From an uncultured Treponema sp. (GTDB lineage: Bacteria > Spirochaetota > Spirochaetia > Treponematales > Treponemataceae): DNA of 53,687 nt. The DNA lies in assembly GCA_946186185.1 (NCBI GenBank), contig CAMHMJ010000023.1, positions 1 to 53,687 of the forward strand, in the 5' to 3' direction. The notes under the pieces were generated by a model. It was not told the DNA's origin. It worked only from the letters and a program-made list of their open reading frames with translations, and did not search any database. Positions 32,659 through 41,819 of this stretch are shown in pieces. Each line of letters starts with the position of its first letter. Positions within the stretch are counted from its first letter, which is position 1. The position numbers and the translations under genes are program-made.

Positions 32659-33718
32659 CGTTGTCCTTCTTTTTAAACAAAAGTGAAATAAAGAACGGAG
32701 CGCCAAACAGGCTTGTGATAAGACCGGCCGGAAGTTCGCTTGGGCGGATTACAAGGCGCGCCAGGGTGTCGCTCAAAAGAACCAGAATTGAGCCGAAAAC
32801 ACCGGAAAGGAGAATCAGTTTTTTGGCGTTCAGTTTGACGGTTCCGTACAGTTTCCTGACCAGGTGAGGCGCAATCAGTCCTACAAAATTGATTGTTCCT
32901 CCGGCACAAACCGAGGCAGAAACCGCAAGACTGGCTGAAATCAGAACAATAGCCCTCAGACTCCGGATATTTACGCCCAGGTAACCGGCGGTTTCTTCGC
33001 CGCTGTTCATTACATCAAGGCGGTTTGCGCTTAAAAACATAATGGTACAGGCAACTACGCTGGGTAAAAGAATGAAAACTAGTTCGTTCCAGCCCCGGCC
33101 GTTAAAGCTTCCTAAAATCCATGTATAGATTCCGTGAAGATACTGACTTTGGGTGAGCAATATAATGGAAGAAACGGAGGCGTAGAAGGTTCCCAGGGCC
33201 GTTCCGCACAGAAGAATTGTCATGTTTGAGTGGCTTCTGCTTTTTGAGCCGATAAAGCTGATTAAAAAACCGGAAATCAGGGCCGCAAAAAAGGCAAACA
33301 CGTTCATGGGAGAAATTATTTTGAAGAGAACCGCAATTGCTCCCGGAAATACCGCGCTTCCCAGCACTGTTGAAAAAATTGCACCCAGGGTTGCGGCGGA
33401 AGAAATTCCGATGATTCCCGGTTCTGCAAGGCTGTTTCTGAAAAACATCTGAAAACAGGCGCCGCTGGAAGCCAGAAGCCAGCCTGAAACAAGGGCAAGA
33501 AGGGTGCGTGGAATTCTGAGGGAAAACAAAATCGTTCCGGTGGTGCTGGACGGGTCCCGGATTGAAGCAAAAAGTTCGCCTAGGGGAATATTTTTTGACC
33601 CCAGGGCCAGTGAAACGCAGACTGATGCAAAAAGCACCAGAAAGGGAAGGGCGGCTTTCAGAACAATAAGCGTCGGAGGAAAACTGCCGCTTTTATTTTC
33701 AATGGAAGATTTTTTCAC
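32645..33718 (-). CDS. ABC transporter permease, FecCD/BtuC type
   Basis: A 357-residue polytopic permease with about ten hydrophobic helices. FecCD-family hallmarks are RIPRTLLALVSGWLLASSGACFQ, GIIGISSAATLGA, TAGYLGVNIRSLRAI, GTINFVGLIAPHLVRK and PSELPAGLITSLFGAPFFI. It forms the membrane channel that imports iron complexes, heme or cobalamin in partnership with the adjacent ATPase and binding protein. The gene begins 3 bp after the binding-protein gene stop and its end overlaps the ATPase start. Confidence 0.9.
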   Translation of the reverse strand: MKKSSIENKSGSFPPTLIVLKAALPFLVLFASVCVSLALGSKNIPLGELFASIRDPSSTTGTILFSLRIPRTLLALVSGWLLASSGACFQMFFRNSLAEPGIIGISSAATLGAIFSTVLGSAVFPGAIAVLFKIISPMNVFAFFAALISGFLISFIGSKSRSHSNMTILLCGTALGTFYASVSSIILLTQSQYLHGIYTWILGSFNGRGWNELVFILLPSVVACTIMFLSANRLDVMNSGEETAGYLGVNIRSLRAIVLISASLAVSASVCAGGTINFVGLIAPHLVRKLYGTVKLNAKKLILLSGVFGSILVLLSDTLARLVIRPSELPAGLITSLFGAPFFISLLFKKKDNDGGY

Positions 33719-33720
33719 TG

Positions 33721-34863
33721 TTAGTTTCCTGCTTCAGCCAGAATGCAGTTCTGAATCATTGAAATTGCTTCTGTAATTCGCGGACTTGGGCGGGAAATCA
33801 TGTCGGCGTTAAGTGAATAGATTGCGCCGCTTTTCACTGCAGAAATGTTTTTCCAGCCGTTACGGTTCTTTATTCCTTCAATTCCGTCCGAAAGGTTGTC
33901 CGGAATAATGATAACATCCGGGTCTCGTAAAATAATCTGTTCATCACTTACAATTGGGTAAGCTTCCTTGATGTCGTCAAAAATATTTTTTCCGCCTGCA
34001 ATCTGAATCAGTTCGTTGATAAAGGAATTTTTTCCGATGCTCATATAGGGCGGGGACCAGATTTCCCAGTAAACAGATTTTGGAGCGCCGGCCGCAGCCA
34101 CTTTATTTCCACTGGTGGTTTCCCCAGCCCCTCCATTTCCACTGTTTCCTGCCGCAGCTAATGAAGCCCGCTTCTTCAGTTCTTCAATCTGACTGCTGAT
34201 TTCTGAAATTTTTGCTTCGGCTTCTTTTTCGTGCCCCGTAATTTTTCCGATTTCCTTGATTTCAGAAAGAATTCCGTTTACGGAAGCATCCATGGAGATA
34301 AAATAGCGGATTTTTTTTGAACGCAGAAGGGGAATCAGAAAGTCGTGCATTCCGCTGGTGAGGTAAACCAGATCCGGCTGAAAGCTCAGAATGTTTTCAA
34401 CGCTCAGGTTTTTTCCGTCAAAGCCACCGGCAACCGGTTTTGAAAGGACTTCCGGAGGATAATCCGAAAAATCAGAGCGGGCCGCAATCTGGTCAATTGC
34501 TCCCACCGCACACAGAATTTCTGTTGCAGCCGGAGAAAGGGAAACGATTCTTGAAGGATACGCTTCTTTTGTACGGATTTGTTTTGTCTGGGAACTGAGC
34601 TTCTGTTCGCCCTCTGCGGTAACCTGACTTTCCGCTTTTACTCCGGAAGCTTCGTTAGCACCGGAAGCGGCATTTTTTTTGCAGCCGGAAAGTCCGGAGC
34701 AAAGCGCCAGAGCCAGAAGGAAAGAACAGAATAATAAACCTGCCTGTCTGCCTTTCTCAAAGCCGGTTGTTTTGCGGAAAAAACACTGTGTTTCGCTCAT
34801 GCCGAAAGATTTTTCAGCGCTCCGCCGAGATTTTTCAGTCCTTACAAATCCGTTTTTTCTCAT
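33721..34863 (-). CDS. ABC transporter substrate-binding lipoprotein, FepB/BtuF type
   Basis: A 380-residue class III binding protein. It has a long basic N-region, a hydrophobic core and lipobox LSGC (Cys near residue 62), so it is a lipoprotein. The fold is clear from PSRIVSLSPAATEILCAVGAIDQIAARSDFSDYPPEV, SVENILSFQPDLVYL and ILRDPDVIIIPDN. A Gly/Ala/Asn-rich insertion (AGNSGNGGAGETTSGNKVAAAG) lies near 246-266. The chosen ATG overlaps the pyrE stop as TAATG with AAAGGA upstream; a later ATG at 34800 would give a more normal signal peptide. Ligand could be ferric siderophore, heme or cobalamin. Confidence 0.83.
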   Translation of the reverse strand: MRKNGFVRTEKSRRSAEKSFGMSETQCFFRKTTGFEKGRQAGLLFCSFLLALALCSGLSGCKKNAASGANEASGVKAESQVTAEGEQKLSSQTKQIRTKEAYPSRIVSLSPAATEILCAVGAIDQIAARSDFSDYPPEVLSKPVAGGFDGKNLSVENILSFQPDLVYLTSGMHDFLIPLLRSKKIRYFISMDASVNGILSEIKEIGKITGHEKEAEAKISEISSQIEELKKRASLAAAGNSGNGGAGETTSGNKVAAAGAPKSVYWEIWSPPYMSIGKNSFINELIQIAGGKNIFDDIKEAYPIVSDEQIILRDPDVIIIPDNLSDGIEGIKNRNGWKNISAVKSGAIYSLNADMISRPSPRITEAISMIQNCILAEAGN

Positions 34864-35552
34864 TAATCCTTTGAGCCCCATTCCTTGTAGTAGCTGTCGA
34901 TTTCCGCCTTAATCTGGTCGGTAATCACGGTTTTGTCGCCTTCAGTGTAAAGTGCCTGAACAACATCGTCCATGCTGACGATGGAGCGTGCCGGGAATCC
35001 GTATTTGTCTGTAATTGTTGCAAGAGCAGATTTTGTAGAGTCCGGAGCTTTTTCCCGGCGGTCAAGGCTTACGATTTCGCCCACGATTTTAATTCCGCCG
35101 GCAACAGTTTCCTGCGCCTTGATTTTCGGATAAGTTTCTTCTATAGATTTGCCGGAAGTTGTAACGTCCTCGATGATAACAACCCGGTCGCCGTCCTTGA
35201 TTTTGTAGCCAAGAAGACCGCCTTTGTCTGCACCGTGGTCCTTTTCTTCCTTGCGGTCAGAGCAGTATTTTACTTCTTTTCCGTAAAGCTCAGAGTATGC
35301 GATGGCAGTGGTTACCGCAAGAGGAATACCCTTGTAAGCCGGTCCAAAGAGAACGTCAAAATCGTCCCCAAAATTGTCGTGAATCGCCTGAGCGTAGTAT
35401 TTTCCAAGCCGGGCAAGCTGAGCGCCGGTAACATAGGCACCCGCATTCATAAAAAACGGTGAAGTTCGTCCGCTTTTAAGCACAAACGACCCGAATTTCA
35501 AAACCTGACATTCAACCATAAAATCAATAAATTCTTTCTTGTACTGTTCCAT
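34863..35552 (-). CDS. pyrE: Orotate phosphoribosyltransferase
   Basis: A 229-residue OPRTase. The PRPP-binding motif VVIIEDVTTSGKS is typical of the enzyme (about 125-137). SGRTSPFFMNAGAY and FGPAYKGIPLAVTTAIAY fit the N-terminal half, and the flexible loop contains DRKEEKDHGADKGGL. It forms OMP from orotate and PRPP in pyrimidine synthesis. The stop overlaps the start of the transporter binding-protein gene (TAATG), an unusual partnership of pyrimidine synthesis with an uptake system, so translation is coupled. Because PyrE consumes PRPP, its expression may respond to pyrimidine supply, but no regulatory site was recognised. Confidence 0.94.
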   Translation of the reverse strand: MEQYKKEFIDFMVECQVLKFGSFVLKSGRTSPFFMNAGAYVTGAQLARLGKYYAQAIHDNFGDDFDVLFGPAYKGIPLAVTTAIAYSELYGKEVKYCSDRKEEKDHGADKGGLLGYKIKDGDRVVIIEDVTTSGKSIEETYPKIKAQETVAGGIKIVGEIVSLDRREKAPDSTKSALATITDKYGFPARSIVSMDDVVQALYTEGDKTVITDQIKAEIDSYYKEWGSKD

Positions 35553-35887
35553 GCTTCAATTTTAATGAATTGAAGGCGCTTTTTCTATAGGAATAATTTT
35601 TTTTGAAAGGGTAAGGGGCGGAAAGACCAGTTCGCCCCGAAAAAACAGTTGTCTAATATTTCACAAGGAGGGGCGCCTGCCCCTGAGTGAGGCTGCTGGC
35701 AGCCTCTGATGAATGGAAAGCCGTTAAAAAATCTTCGAAAGAAGATTTTAGGCTATCCTTTGATACTGCCCTTCCGGTCTTTTCCGCTACCCCCTCTAAC
35801 GGGGGCTCCATGCCGCCCCCGTAACGCCCCGGCAGTCACCCCTCTTATTGAGCAAATCCCCCTGTGGTGTTAAAATCCTCCAAGATT
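35553..35887. other. GC-rich intergenic region with hairpin module related to the 9307 array
   Basis: Contains GGGGCG-GAAAGACCAGTT-CGCCCC (about 35615-35638) and then a three-stem module at 35669-35754. That is followed by CGGTCTTTTCCGCTACCCCCTCTA (about 35776-35799) and CGGGGGC-TCCATGCC-GCCCCCG. The latter motif recurs at 52060 and, inverted, at 43821. No gene is supported. Confidence 0.6.
35669..35754 (+). repeat. Three-stem hairpin module, isolated copy with changed stems
   Basis: Stem A is AGGGGC-GCCT-GCCCCT (35669-35684). Stem B is GAGGCTG-CTGG-CAGCCTC (35689-35706). Stem C has AGCC...ATCTTC-GAAA-GAAGAT...GGCT (35719-35754) with a GAAA tetraloop. Linker TGATGAATGGAA and the AGCCGTTAAAAAA and TTTAGGCTATCC flanks match the 94-bp units at 9307. 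All stems differ in sequence but keep pairing. Confidence 0.7.
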
Positions 35888-37351
35888 ATGGCGGAAAGAA
35901 AAAACTTATCTTCATCAAAAAAATCCACTTCCTCCGGGGGCGCAAAAAGGCAGCCTGCATCAAGAAGTACTTCTTCTTCAAGTAAAAGGAAAATCGCTTC
36001 ACCTTCCAGAACTTCTGCCACCGGCAAAAAGACTGCGGGCAAGTCCTCTGCATCTTCTTCCCGCCGCCGTTCTTCTTCAAAGAAAAAAGCGCCCAAGGTC
36101 TATATTCCTGCAAGCAAAATGCTTCTTCTGTGCGGCTGCATCGTGGTTTTCTGCACAATCTTACTGATAATCGCCCAGACTCTGGGCAGCAAAAAAGAGC
36201 TTTCAAAAGTTCAGTCAGATGCAAGGTCAGAGTGGGTTCAGGTTAGTCCGGATAAAGCCACTTCAGATAAAGAAAAAAAAGAGCAGAACTCAAAAAATAA
36301 GCCTGAAAAATCTTCAAAGGAAAAAGACAAAAAAGCAGAAAAGCCTCAGGATAAATCAAAAGATACTTCTAAAGAGTCAAAGCAAGCGGCCTCCTACCAG
36401 CAGTCAAAAAATCAAAGCCAGAGACAGACTGCAAGCCAGAGTCAGAATAAGGTGCCGGAGCAGTCACAAAGCCAGATTCAGAGTCAGGTCCAGAGCAATT
36501 TACAGAATAATGCTCAAAAAAATGCCGCCGGTCAGACTCAGCAGCCTTCTTTAAAGGGAGAAAAAATTGCAATGGCTTCTTCTGTTTCTTCCTCAATTCT
36601 TCCTGATTCTGGTCTTCAGCCGTCGGAAACGAACTCTTCTTCAGATTATTCCTTTATTCCTCAGGCTGAAAATTCTCCCTGCCTTGTCTTTCTCTTTGAT
36701 GACGGCGGCCACAATATGAACCAGCTGGAAGCCTTTGTAACTCTTCCTTTTCCGGTTACCATTGCGGTACTTCCAAAACTTTCTCATTCTGCCCAGGCGG
36801 GAGAAAGGGTCAGAAAAAGTGGAAATGAACTTATCCTTCATCAGCCTATGCAGGCGGTGGATCTGAAGGTGAATCCCGGGGCTGGTGCCATCGGCCCTGA
36901 TATGACGGAAGACGATATTCGCGCCGTTCTTTTTGAAAATATTCTTGAGGTAGGACCGGTTACGGGGCTGAACAACCACGAGGGTTCCCTTATCACGGCT
37001 GATGCAGAAAAAATGAGCTGGATTATGAAGTTTGCTTCAGATGAAGGCTTGTATTTTCTAGATTCCCGCACAAATTCCCAGACAAAAGTTCCCTATGTGG
37101 CTCAGGCTCTGGGTTATTCTTATTACCAGAGGAATATTTTTCTGGATAATTCAAAAGACAGGGCGGCAATTCTTGCTGAAATTGAAAAAGGCTTAAAGTT
37201 TGCAAACCGGGCAGGCTCCGTAGTGATGATCGGCCATGTATGGTCAGCGGACATACTTCCGGGAATTTTGACTGAAATCTATCCTGAACTGAAACGCAAA
37301 GGTTACCGTTTTGCTACAGTATCCCAGATGAGCCCAAACGGGGTTAAGTAG
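35888..37351 (+). CDS. Divergent polysaccharide deacetylase with long basic linker
   Basis: A 487-residue membrane-anchored protein. Residues 1-75 are Ser/Lys/Arg-rich low complexity. A transmembrane helix follows at about 77-97 (MLLLCGCIVVFCTILLIIAQ), then a Gln/Ser/Lys-rich linker to about 250. The C-terminal 220 residues match the divergent polysaccharide deacetylase family (PF04748): CLVFLFDDGGHNMNQLEAF, PFPVTIAVLPKLSHS, ELILHQPMQAVD, GLNNHEGS, LYFLDSRTNS, GSVVMIGHVWSAD. Acts on a cell-wall or surface glycan in the periplasm; substrate unknown. The ATG at 35888 starts MAERKN; a GTG at 35864 is possible. No ribosome-binding site is evident for either. Confidence 0.82.
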   Translation: MAERKNLSSSKKSTSSGGAKRQPASRSTSSSSKRKIASPSRTSATGKKTAGKSSASSSRRRSSSKKKAPKVYIPASKMLLLCGCIVVFCTILLIIAQTLGSKKELSKVQSDARSEWVQVSPDKATSDKEKKEQNSKNKPEKSSKEKDKKAEKPQDKSKDTSKESKQAASYQQSKNQSQRQTASQSQNKVPEQSQSQIQSQVQSNLQNNAQKNAAGQTQQPSLKGEKIAMASSVSSSILPDSGLQPSETNSSSDYSFIPQAENSPCLVFLFDDGGHNMNQLEAFVTLPFPVTIAVLPKLSHSAQAGERVRKSGNELILHQPMQAVDLKVNPGAGAIGPDMTEDDIRAVLFENILEVGPVTGLNNHEGSLITADAEKMSWIMKFASDEGLYFLDSRTNSQTKVPYVAQALGYSYYQRNIFLDNSKDRAAILAEIEKGLKFANRAGSVVMIGHVWSADILPGILTEIYPELKRKGYRFATVSQMSPNGVK

Positions 37352-37378
37352 GGAAAATGGCAAATTGTTAAGTGCTGT

Positions 37379-39664
37379 TTACAATTTCATTATATCTTCC
37401 AGAAGTTTCCAGTCTTCGCCGTCTATATTGTCGCTGAAATGTTCCGTGCAGATACAGAGCTCCCCGTTTTTATCGGTGCGTACAAAGCCGCCTTTCAGGT
37501 TATATTCGGTAAGATAATTTTTCAGCACTTCAAATTTTCTAGGAGCAAAGTCGTCGATATTCTGGCTCTGACCGCTTGCAGAAAAGCCGCCCTTTGTTTC
37601 GATAATCCAGATTCCTTTTTCAGTTCCCAGAACATAGTCGGGATAGAACAGGCGCATTTTTCCGCTTCCGTCTTTGTAGGCAACGGAATAGTATTCTGTT
37701 CCCTTGTCGCCGTTTTTGTAAAACCAGTGAACAAAAGGAGAGTTTTCGCAGAACTCTTCGAATTTTCGTTCCGGCATTGAGCGGACTTCGGCGGATTTCC
37801 GGTACTCGGCGTATACATTCTTGCTGTAGATTTTCTGAGACTTATTATTTCCGTCGTAGGTAAACAGGCATACCTGCGGAATATGAAATTCTTTTTCCAC
37901 GATTTCCGAGGGCTCAAAGGTGAGGGTTGGGGTAATCAAGGAATTGATTTCGGTAATGGCTTCATGAAAATCCGTTTTTAAAAGAGCGGAATTATTTATG
38001 ACAAAGGCATACAGTTCCCGTGTTCCCAGATTCAGAAGTGAATATTTTCTGCTGGTGATTTTTGGATTCTTATAGAAAACCCGGCGGAAAACCGCATTCA
38101 TCTTTTCGTATTTCAGGCTGATTTCGGTACTTAAAATACCAATTTCATGGTGAAACTGGCGGCCGTGGGTATGAGTACTTAGCGGAATTGCAAAATCAGA
38201 ATCGTACATCTGGTTCATTTTTCCCGCGTCCAGAGTTTCTGTATATCCCATTTTTGCCGAAACCACGATTTTGTCGCTGAAAATATATTCATTTTTGGCC
38301 AGAAGCTTTTGATTTTCTTCAAAATTCTTTCCGACAGTCAGACCATATTTTTTTTTAAAATGTTTTACGACGCTCTGCATGGTTTCTTCGGCATCATTTT
38401 CGTCGATTACATCCGGGCGCTGCTGGCTTTTGAGCGTAACATCCTTGTATTCATCTTTTAAATGAATGTAAGTTGCGTCCCAGGCACCGTGTTCAAGGAA
38501 AGCTTTTGCGCCTTCAGTAAATTTGTTATCCCAGGTGTAAAGATAGCAGCTGTCCAGTGCTTTGTCGTCGTAATGGTGAGCATTAGGCATTCGTCGGATT
38601 CGTCCGAAAGTCTGAATCTCAAACTTTTCGCCCTCATGGTCACGGAGTTTTACAAGTATATGCGCACGCGGACAATCCCAGCCAGTTGCAACTGCCATCT
38701 TAAAAATCAAAGCTTCCTGTTCAGCGTCATTTTTCTCGATTCCTTCAAGATTTTCGTGACGGCTGAACTTGCTTTTTCCGTTTTCACTCAACCAGATTGC
38801 AAGCTTTCCATTTTCGTATGAAATATCGTGATTTTCAAACCAGGTTTGGACTTCATCCAAAAGCGAATCAGAAGAGTTTGGCATTTGAACCAGAATAAGC
38901 GGATTGATATTTTCGCCGTGCTCAAGGAATTTGCTTCGCAAAAGCCGCTGTTTTTCCAGAGCCTTATTCAAAAGATAAGAAACCTGACTTTCTCCTTCAA
39001 GCTCCGTAATTTCGTTACTCATAATCGTAATCGGAAAGCCTTCATTGATAATCAGCATTTTTTTAATGAGACCTTCTTCGATTACAGCTTTTTCTTGAAC
39101 CTCGATAAATGCAACTTTTGGATCATTCTGATTGTAGCCGTTAGGAGTTGCACTTGCCCGAATAATCGGAAGTTTTGCGCCACCGTCCTTAAAATAATTG
39201 ATAATTACAGCCGATTTTTTGCTGTCATTCATGTGACTTTCATCGATTATTAGGATGAAATTCAAGCCGGAATCACGTGCGGAACGAATATACTCTATAA
39301 AGTTAGTATGCTCACCGTCACGAACAGCGATATTGTCGTTTTTATTCAAAAGCTCCCAGTTGATAAAGCAGCAATCATTTTCAGAAAAGCCGCTGGTCAT
39401 CACATCAGAAAGAAGCTTTGTCTGTGCACCGTGAATGTAGGCGTCCATTTTCTTTTTGCTCTGCTCTTCAAGGTTACCCTTACCCGGCGTAAACCAGATA
39501 AAAACCGTATTTGCGTGGCACTTCTGGTATTCGTCCATAAAGTGGGTGAGCATGATAGTCTTTCCGCTTCCCGTACAGGATTTTAAAATGATTTCTTCCT
39601 TGCCGTTTTCGATTGCCGATTGAAGAAGCGAAATTGCCTTACGCTGAAAGTTCAATAAATCCAT
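37379..39664 (-). CDS. res: Type III restriction enzyme, Res subunit
   Basis: A 761-residue SF2 helicase-nuclease. Motif I is SCTGSGKT (29-36) and motif II is IIDESHM (near 146). Motif III-like IIRASATP, then VATGWDCPRAH and FGRIRRM (motif VI) follow. The C-terminus has PDYVLGTEKGIWIIETKGG, the PD...ExK endonuclease site of Res proteins. It is shorter than many Res (about 900-1000 residues) but has all landmarks. It cuts DNA after ATP-driven translocation, in complex with Mod. The start is 15 bp after the mod stop, so the pair is an operon. Apparently intact. Confidence 0.9.
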   Translation of the reverse strand: MDLLNFQRKAISLLQSAIENGKEEIILKSCTGSGKTIMLTHFMDEYQKCHANTVFIWFTPGKGNLEEQSKKKMDAYIHGAQTKLLSDVMTSGFSENDCCFINWELLNKNDNIAVRDGEHTNFIEYIRSARDSGLNFILIIDESHMNDSKKSAVIINYFKDGGAKLPIIRASATPNGYNQNDPKVAFIEVQEKAVIEEGLIKKMLIINEGFPITIMSNEITELEGESQVSYLLNKALEKQRLLRSKFLEHGENINPLILVQMPNSSDSLLDEVQTWFENHDISYENGKLAIWLSENGKSKFSRHENLEGIEKNDAEQEALIFKMAVATGWDCPRAHILVKLRDHEGEKFEIQTFGRIRRMPNAHHYDDKALDSCYLYTWDNKFTEGAKAFLEHGAWDATYIHLKDEYKDVTLKSQQRPDVIDENDAEETMQSVVKHFKKKYGLTVGKNFEENQKLLAKNEYIFSDKIVVSAKMGYTETLDAGKMNQMYDSDFAIPLSTHTHGRQFHHEIGILSTEISLKYEKMNAVFRRVFYKNPKITSRKYSLLNLGTRELYAFVINNSALLKTDFHEAITEINSLITPTLTFEPSEIVEKEFHIPQVCLFTYDGNNKSQKIYSKNVYAEYRKSAEVRSMPERKFEEFCENSPFVHWFYKNGDKGTEYYSVAYKDGSGKMRLFYPDYVLGTEKGIWIIETKGGFSASGQSQNIDDFAPRKFEVLKNYLTEYNLKGGFVRTDKNGELCICTEHFSDNIDGEDWKLLEDIMKL

Positions 39665-39678
39665 AAGTTCCTCCGATG

Positions 39679-41403
39679 CTACAGTGCCAGGTCGCGGTAA
39701 TAATAGTCAGGAATTGTGTTTATGCTGATGTTGTGAGATTTTAAGATTCGTTCCTGATTTCCAGAAACTAAAACATCATGCCCAACATAGAGCGCGCGGA
39801 CACTGAGCCCAGTATTGCGGACACTGAGCCCCGTCGAAGTGTCTTTCTGCTCTTTTAGACCAGGCTCAACGAGCGTTGCAATAAACTCTTCCATTTCATC
39901 ATCATCCAGAACGATTGCAACAGAATTGTCTTTGTCAAAATTGACAGCGTTTTCAAGTTCTACCAGTTCCCGAATATGCAGAAGAAGGTCGTCGGCATAT
40001 TCGTAGTACATTTTTTCGCTGATTGGAATAAAGTCAGTTTTGAAGTATTTGAGAGAGCCATGGAGACCGTCAGAATATTTTGAACCGTCCTTACGAGTGC
40101 CGGTGATTACGGTTTTAAGACGCTGATATGTGATTTCGCGACAGATATTGTTTTCGTTGTTGGTACAGATAATGAATTTGCGGTGACCACCATCTTCTGC
40201 ATTGAGTTTTAGTACAGCATGACCGGTTGTACCGGAACCAGCAAAGAAGTCGAGGATGGTGGAAGATTGATTTGTTGAAAGTTGGAGAATTCTCTGAATA
40301 AAGTTTGTCGGTTTTGGATTTGAAAAAGGTGCATCGCCATTAAAAATCTTTTTTAATTCTTGAGTTCCGTTTGTAGTTGTATCTACATCATCCCAAATTG
40401 TTTTAACTACACGACCACGTTCTTCTGCTTCCCAAATAAAACGTTTTCGCTGAGGTCCTCCTGTTCCATTTTTACCAAAAACAATACGATTTTCTTTTAA
40501 TAATTCTTGGAATTTTTTATAATCATTTTTCCAAGAGCAATCTTTATTTGGTTTGTATATTACCCCCGTATTTGGATTAACAATTTCATACTGCTGATTT
40601 GGACGCCAGCCCCCAACTTGAAAAGGATCTGCTTTCCATAGACCCCGTGGGTCGTTATCTGGATTTGAAAACCCTTCTCCTGTTTCAGGTATTCTAAAAT
40701 TTGTTCTATTTTCTATTATCCAATTTATATCCTTAAAGTATACTAAATTATAAGTGTGGGAAACGGATATTATTGCAGTATTTGTAACAGATTTTGTAGA
40801 ATTCCATATAATATCACATAAGAAATTTTTCTCTCCAAATATTGAATCCATTAGTAATTTTAAATTCGCAAATTCATGATCATCAATTGATAAAAAAATA
40901 CATCCTTTTTTTGACAGTAAAGAATATGCAATTGTTAACCGCTCTTTCATAAATGACAACCATTTAGAATGAGCAAATAAATCAGTTTTATCAATTCTAA
41001 CATCATCATATGTAAAATCATCTTTTTCGTCTTTTAAAGTATTGTACGGCGGATCAATATAGATCACATCAATTTTTCCTCGGTGAGTTTTTTCCAGAAG
41101 TTTCAGGCTTGCAAGATTATCCCCTTCAAGTAGAAAGTTTAACTCTCCACCATTATCTATAAACAATTCTTTTTCTTCGGTAAAAACAGGTGCGTTCTGC
41201 TCCAGCTTTTCATCAATGGCTTCGCGGTGTTCTTCAAACACAAGTCCGTACTTTTTACCGTTCACTTCGCGGGTTAGGTCTCCGAGATAACTAATCAACT
41301 GAGAAGCATTTTTATCATTCGAGTTTTGTTCTATAAATAATTTGATTTCTGCAATTTTTGAAAGTAAAGCCTGTCGTTTTTCGCCTGATATGTTTGTAGA
41401 CAT
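39679..41403 (-). CDS. mod: Type III DNA methyltransferase, Mod subunit
   Basis: A 574-residue beta-class N6-adenine methyltransferase. DPPY lies at 117-120 and FAGSGTTGHAVL about residue 385, with the target-recognition domain between. It methylates and specifies the recognition site for the Res subunit. The central region (about 40290-41050) is markedly AT-richer than both ends, as expected if the recognition domain was exchanged. Near the C-terminus a 15-bp repeat (39796-39810 and 39817-39831, period 21 bp) inserts TGLSVRN-TGLSVR in frame. No long simple-sequence tract indicating phase variation was seen. GAATATCTC-type leader; ribosome-binding site is weak. Confidence 0.9.
   Translation of the reverse strand: MSTNISGEKRQALLSKIAEIKLFIEQNSNDKNASQLISYLGDLTREVNGKKYGLVFEEHREAIDEKLEQNAPVFTEEKELFIDNGGELNFLLEGDNLASLKLLEKTHRGKIDVIYIDPPYNTLKDEKDDFTYDDVRIDKTDLFAHSKWLSFMKERLTIAYSLLSKKGCIFLSIDDHEFANLKLLMDSIFGEKNFLCDIIWNSTKSVTNTAIISVSHTYNLVYFKDINWIIENRTNFRIPETGEGFSNPDNDPRGLWKADPFQVGGWRPNQQYEIVNPNTGVIYKPNKDCSWKNDYKKFQELLKENRIVFGKNGTGGPQRKRFIWEAEERGRVVKTIWDDVDTTTNGTQELKKIFNGDAPFSNPKPTNFIQRILQLSTNQSSTILDFFAGSGTTGHAVLKLNAEDGGHRKFIICTNNENNICREITYQRLKTVITGTRKDGSKYSDGLHGSLKYFKTDFIPISEKMYYEYADDLLLHIRELVELENAVNFDKDNSVAIVLDDDEMEEFIATLVEPGLKEQKDTSTGLSVRNTGLSVRALYVGHDVLVSGNQERILKSHNISINTIPDYYYRDLAL
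39796..39843. repeat. Small repeat inserted in frame in mod
   Basis: GCGGACACTGAGCCC occurs twice, 21 bp apart, and the second copy continues into CCGTCGAAGTGTC. GACAC (39820-39824) and GTGTC (39839-39843) form an inverted repeat. The CTTCGAC...GCTCAGTGTC core resembles short palindromic repeats dispersed in many bacterial genomes. Confidence 0.55.
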
Positions 41404-41521
41404 GAGATATTCCTTGTTAAAACAATAATTATTTTATAAATGTTGTATATAACAATAATATCGCGGTAACTGTTGTTTGTACACAATAAAAAAGGGTGAA
41501 TTTATCGTTTAAAATAACAAT

Positions 41522-41818
41522 GTGATTGATTTTCAAGAAGATTTAATTGCGAATATTAAATTTTATAGAAAGGAAAGAAATATTTCTCAAGAAAAGCTGG
41601 CAGAACTTTGCGATTGTGGTACTTCCACGATTGGATGTATTGAATGTGGTCGACAAACTCCATCTTTTGAATTGCTAGTCAAAATTTCAAATGCTTTGCA
41701 TGTAAACCCCGCAGACCTCTTCTTGCGCAACGCATCCACCACGGTTTCTAATACAAAAAATCTTCTGAAGACAAAGCTGCTTCCTCAAATTGAGGATTTT
41801 ATAGAGAAAGAATTATAA
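41522..41818 (+). CDS. XRE-family regulator next to the type III RM system
   Basis: A 98-residue protein with an XRE helix-turn-helix at about 9-64 (FYRKERNISQEKLAELCDCGTSTIGCIECGRQTPSFELLVKISNALHVNPADLF). It must start at GTG 41522, since the overlapping ATG at 41520 runs directly into TGA. It is divergent from mod with 118 bp between the start codons, a layout like controller proteins of restriction-modification systems. The gap contains imperfect dyads such as TGTTGTATATAACA (about 41443-41456), possible operators. A hairpin terminator follows 2 bp after the stop. Confidence 0.82.
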   Translation: MIDFQEDLIANIKFYRKERNISQEKLAELCDCGTSTIGCIECGRQTPSFELLVKISNALHVNPADLFLRNASTTVSNTKNLLKTKLLPQIEDFIEKEL

Positions 41819-41819
41819 A

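Noticed and set aside
35700..35725. Hammerhead ribozyme core (CTGATGA ... GGAAA)
   Set aside because: The CTGATGA-like and GAAA-like strings are adjacent without a stem II between them, and the array units read CTGATAA. The core geometry is missing.
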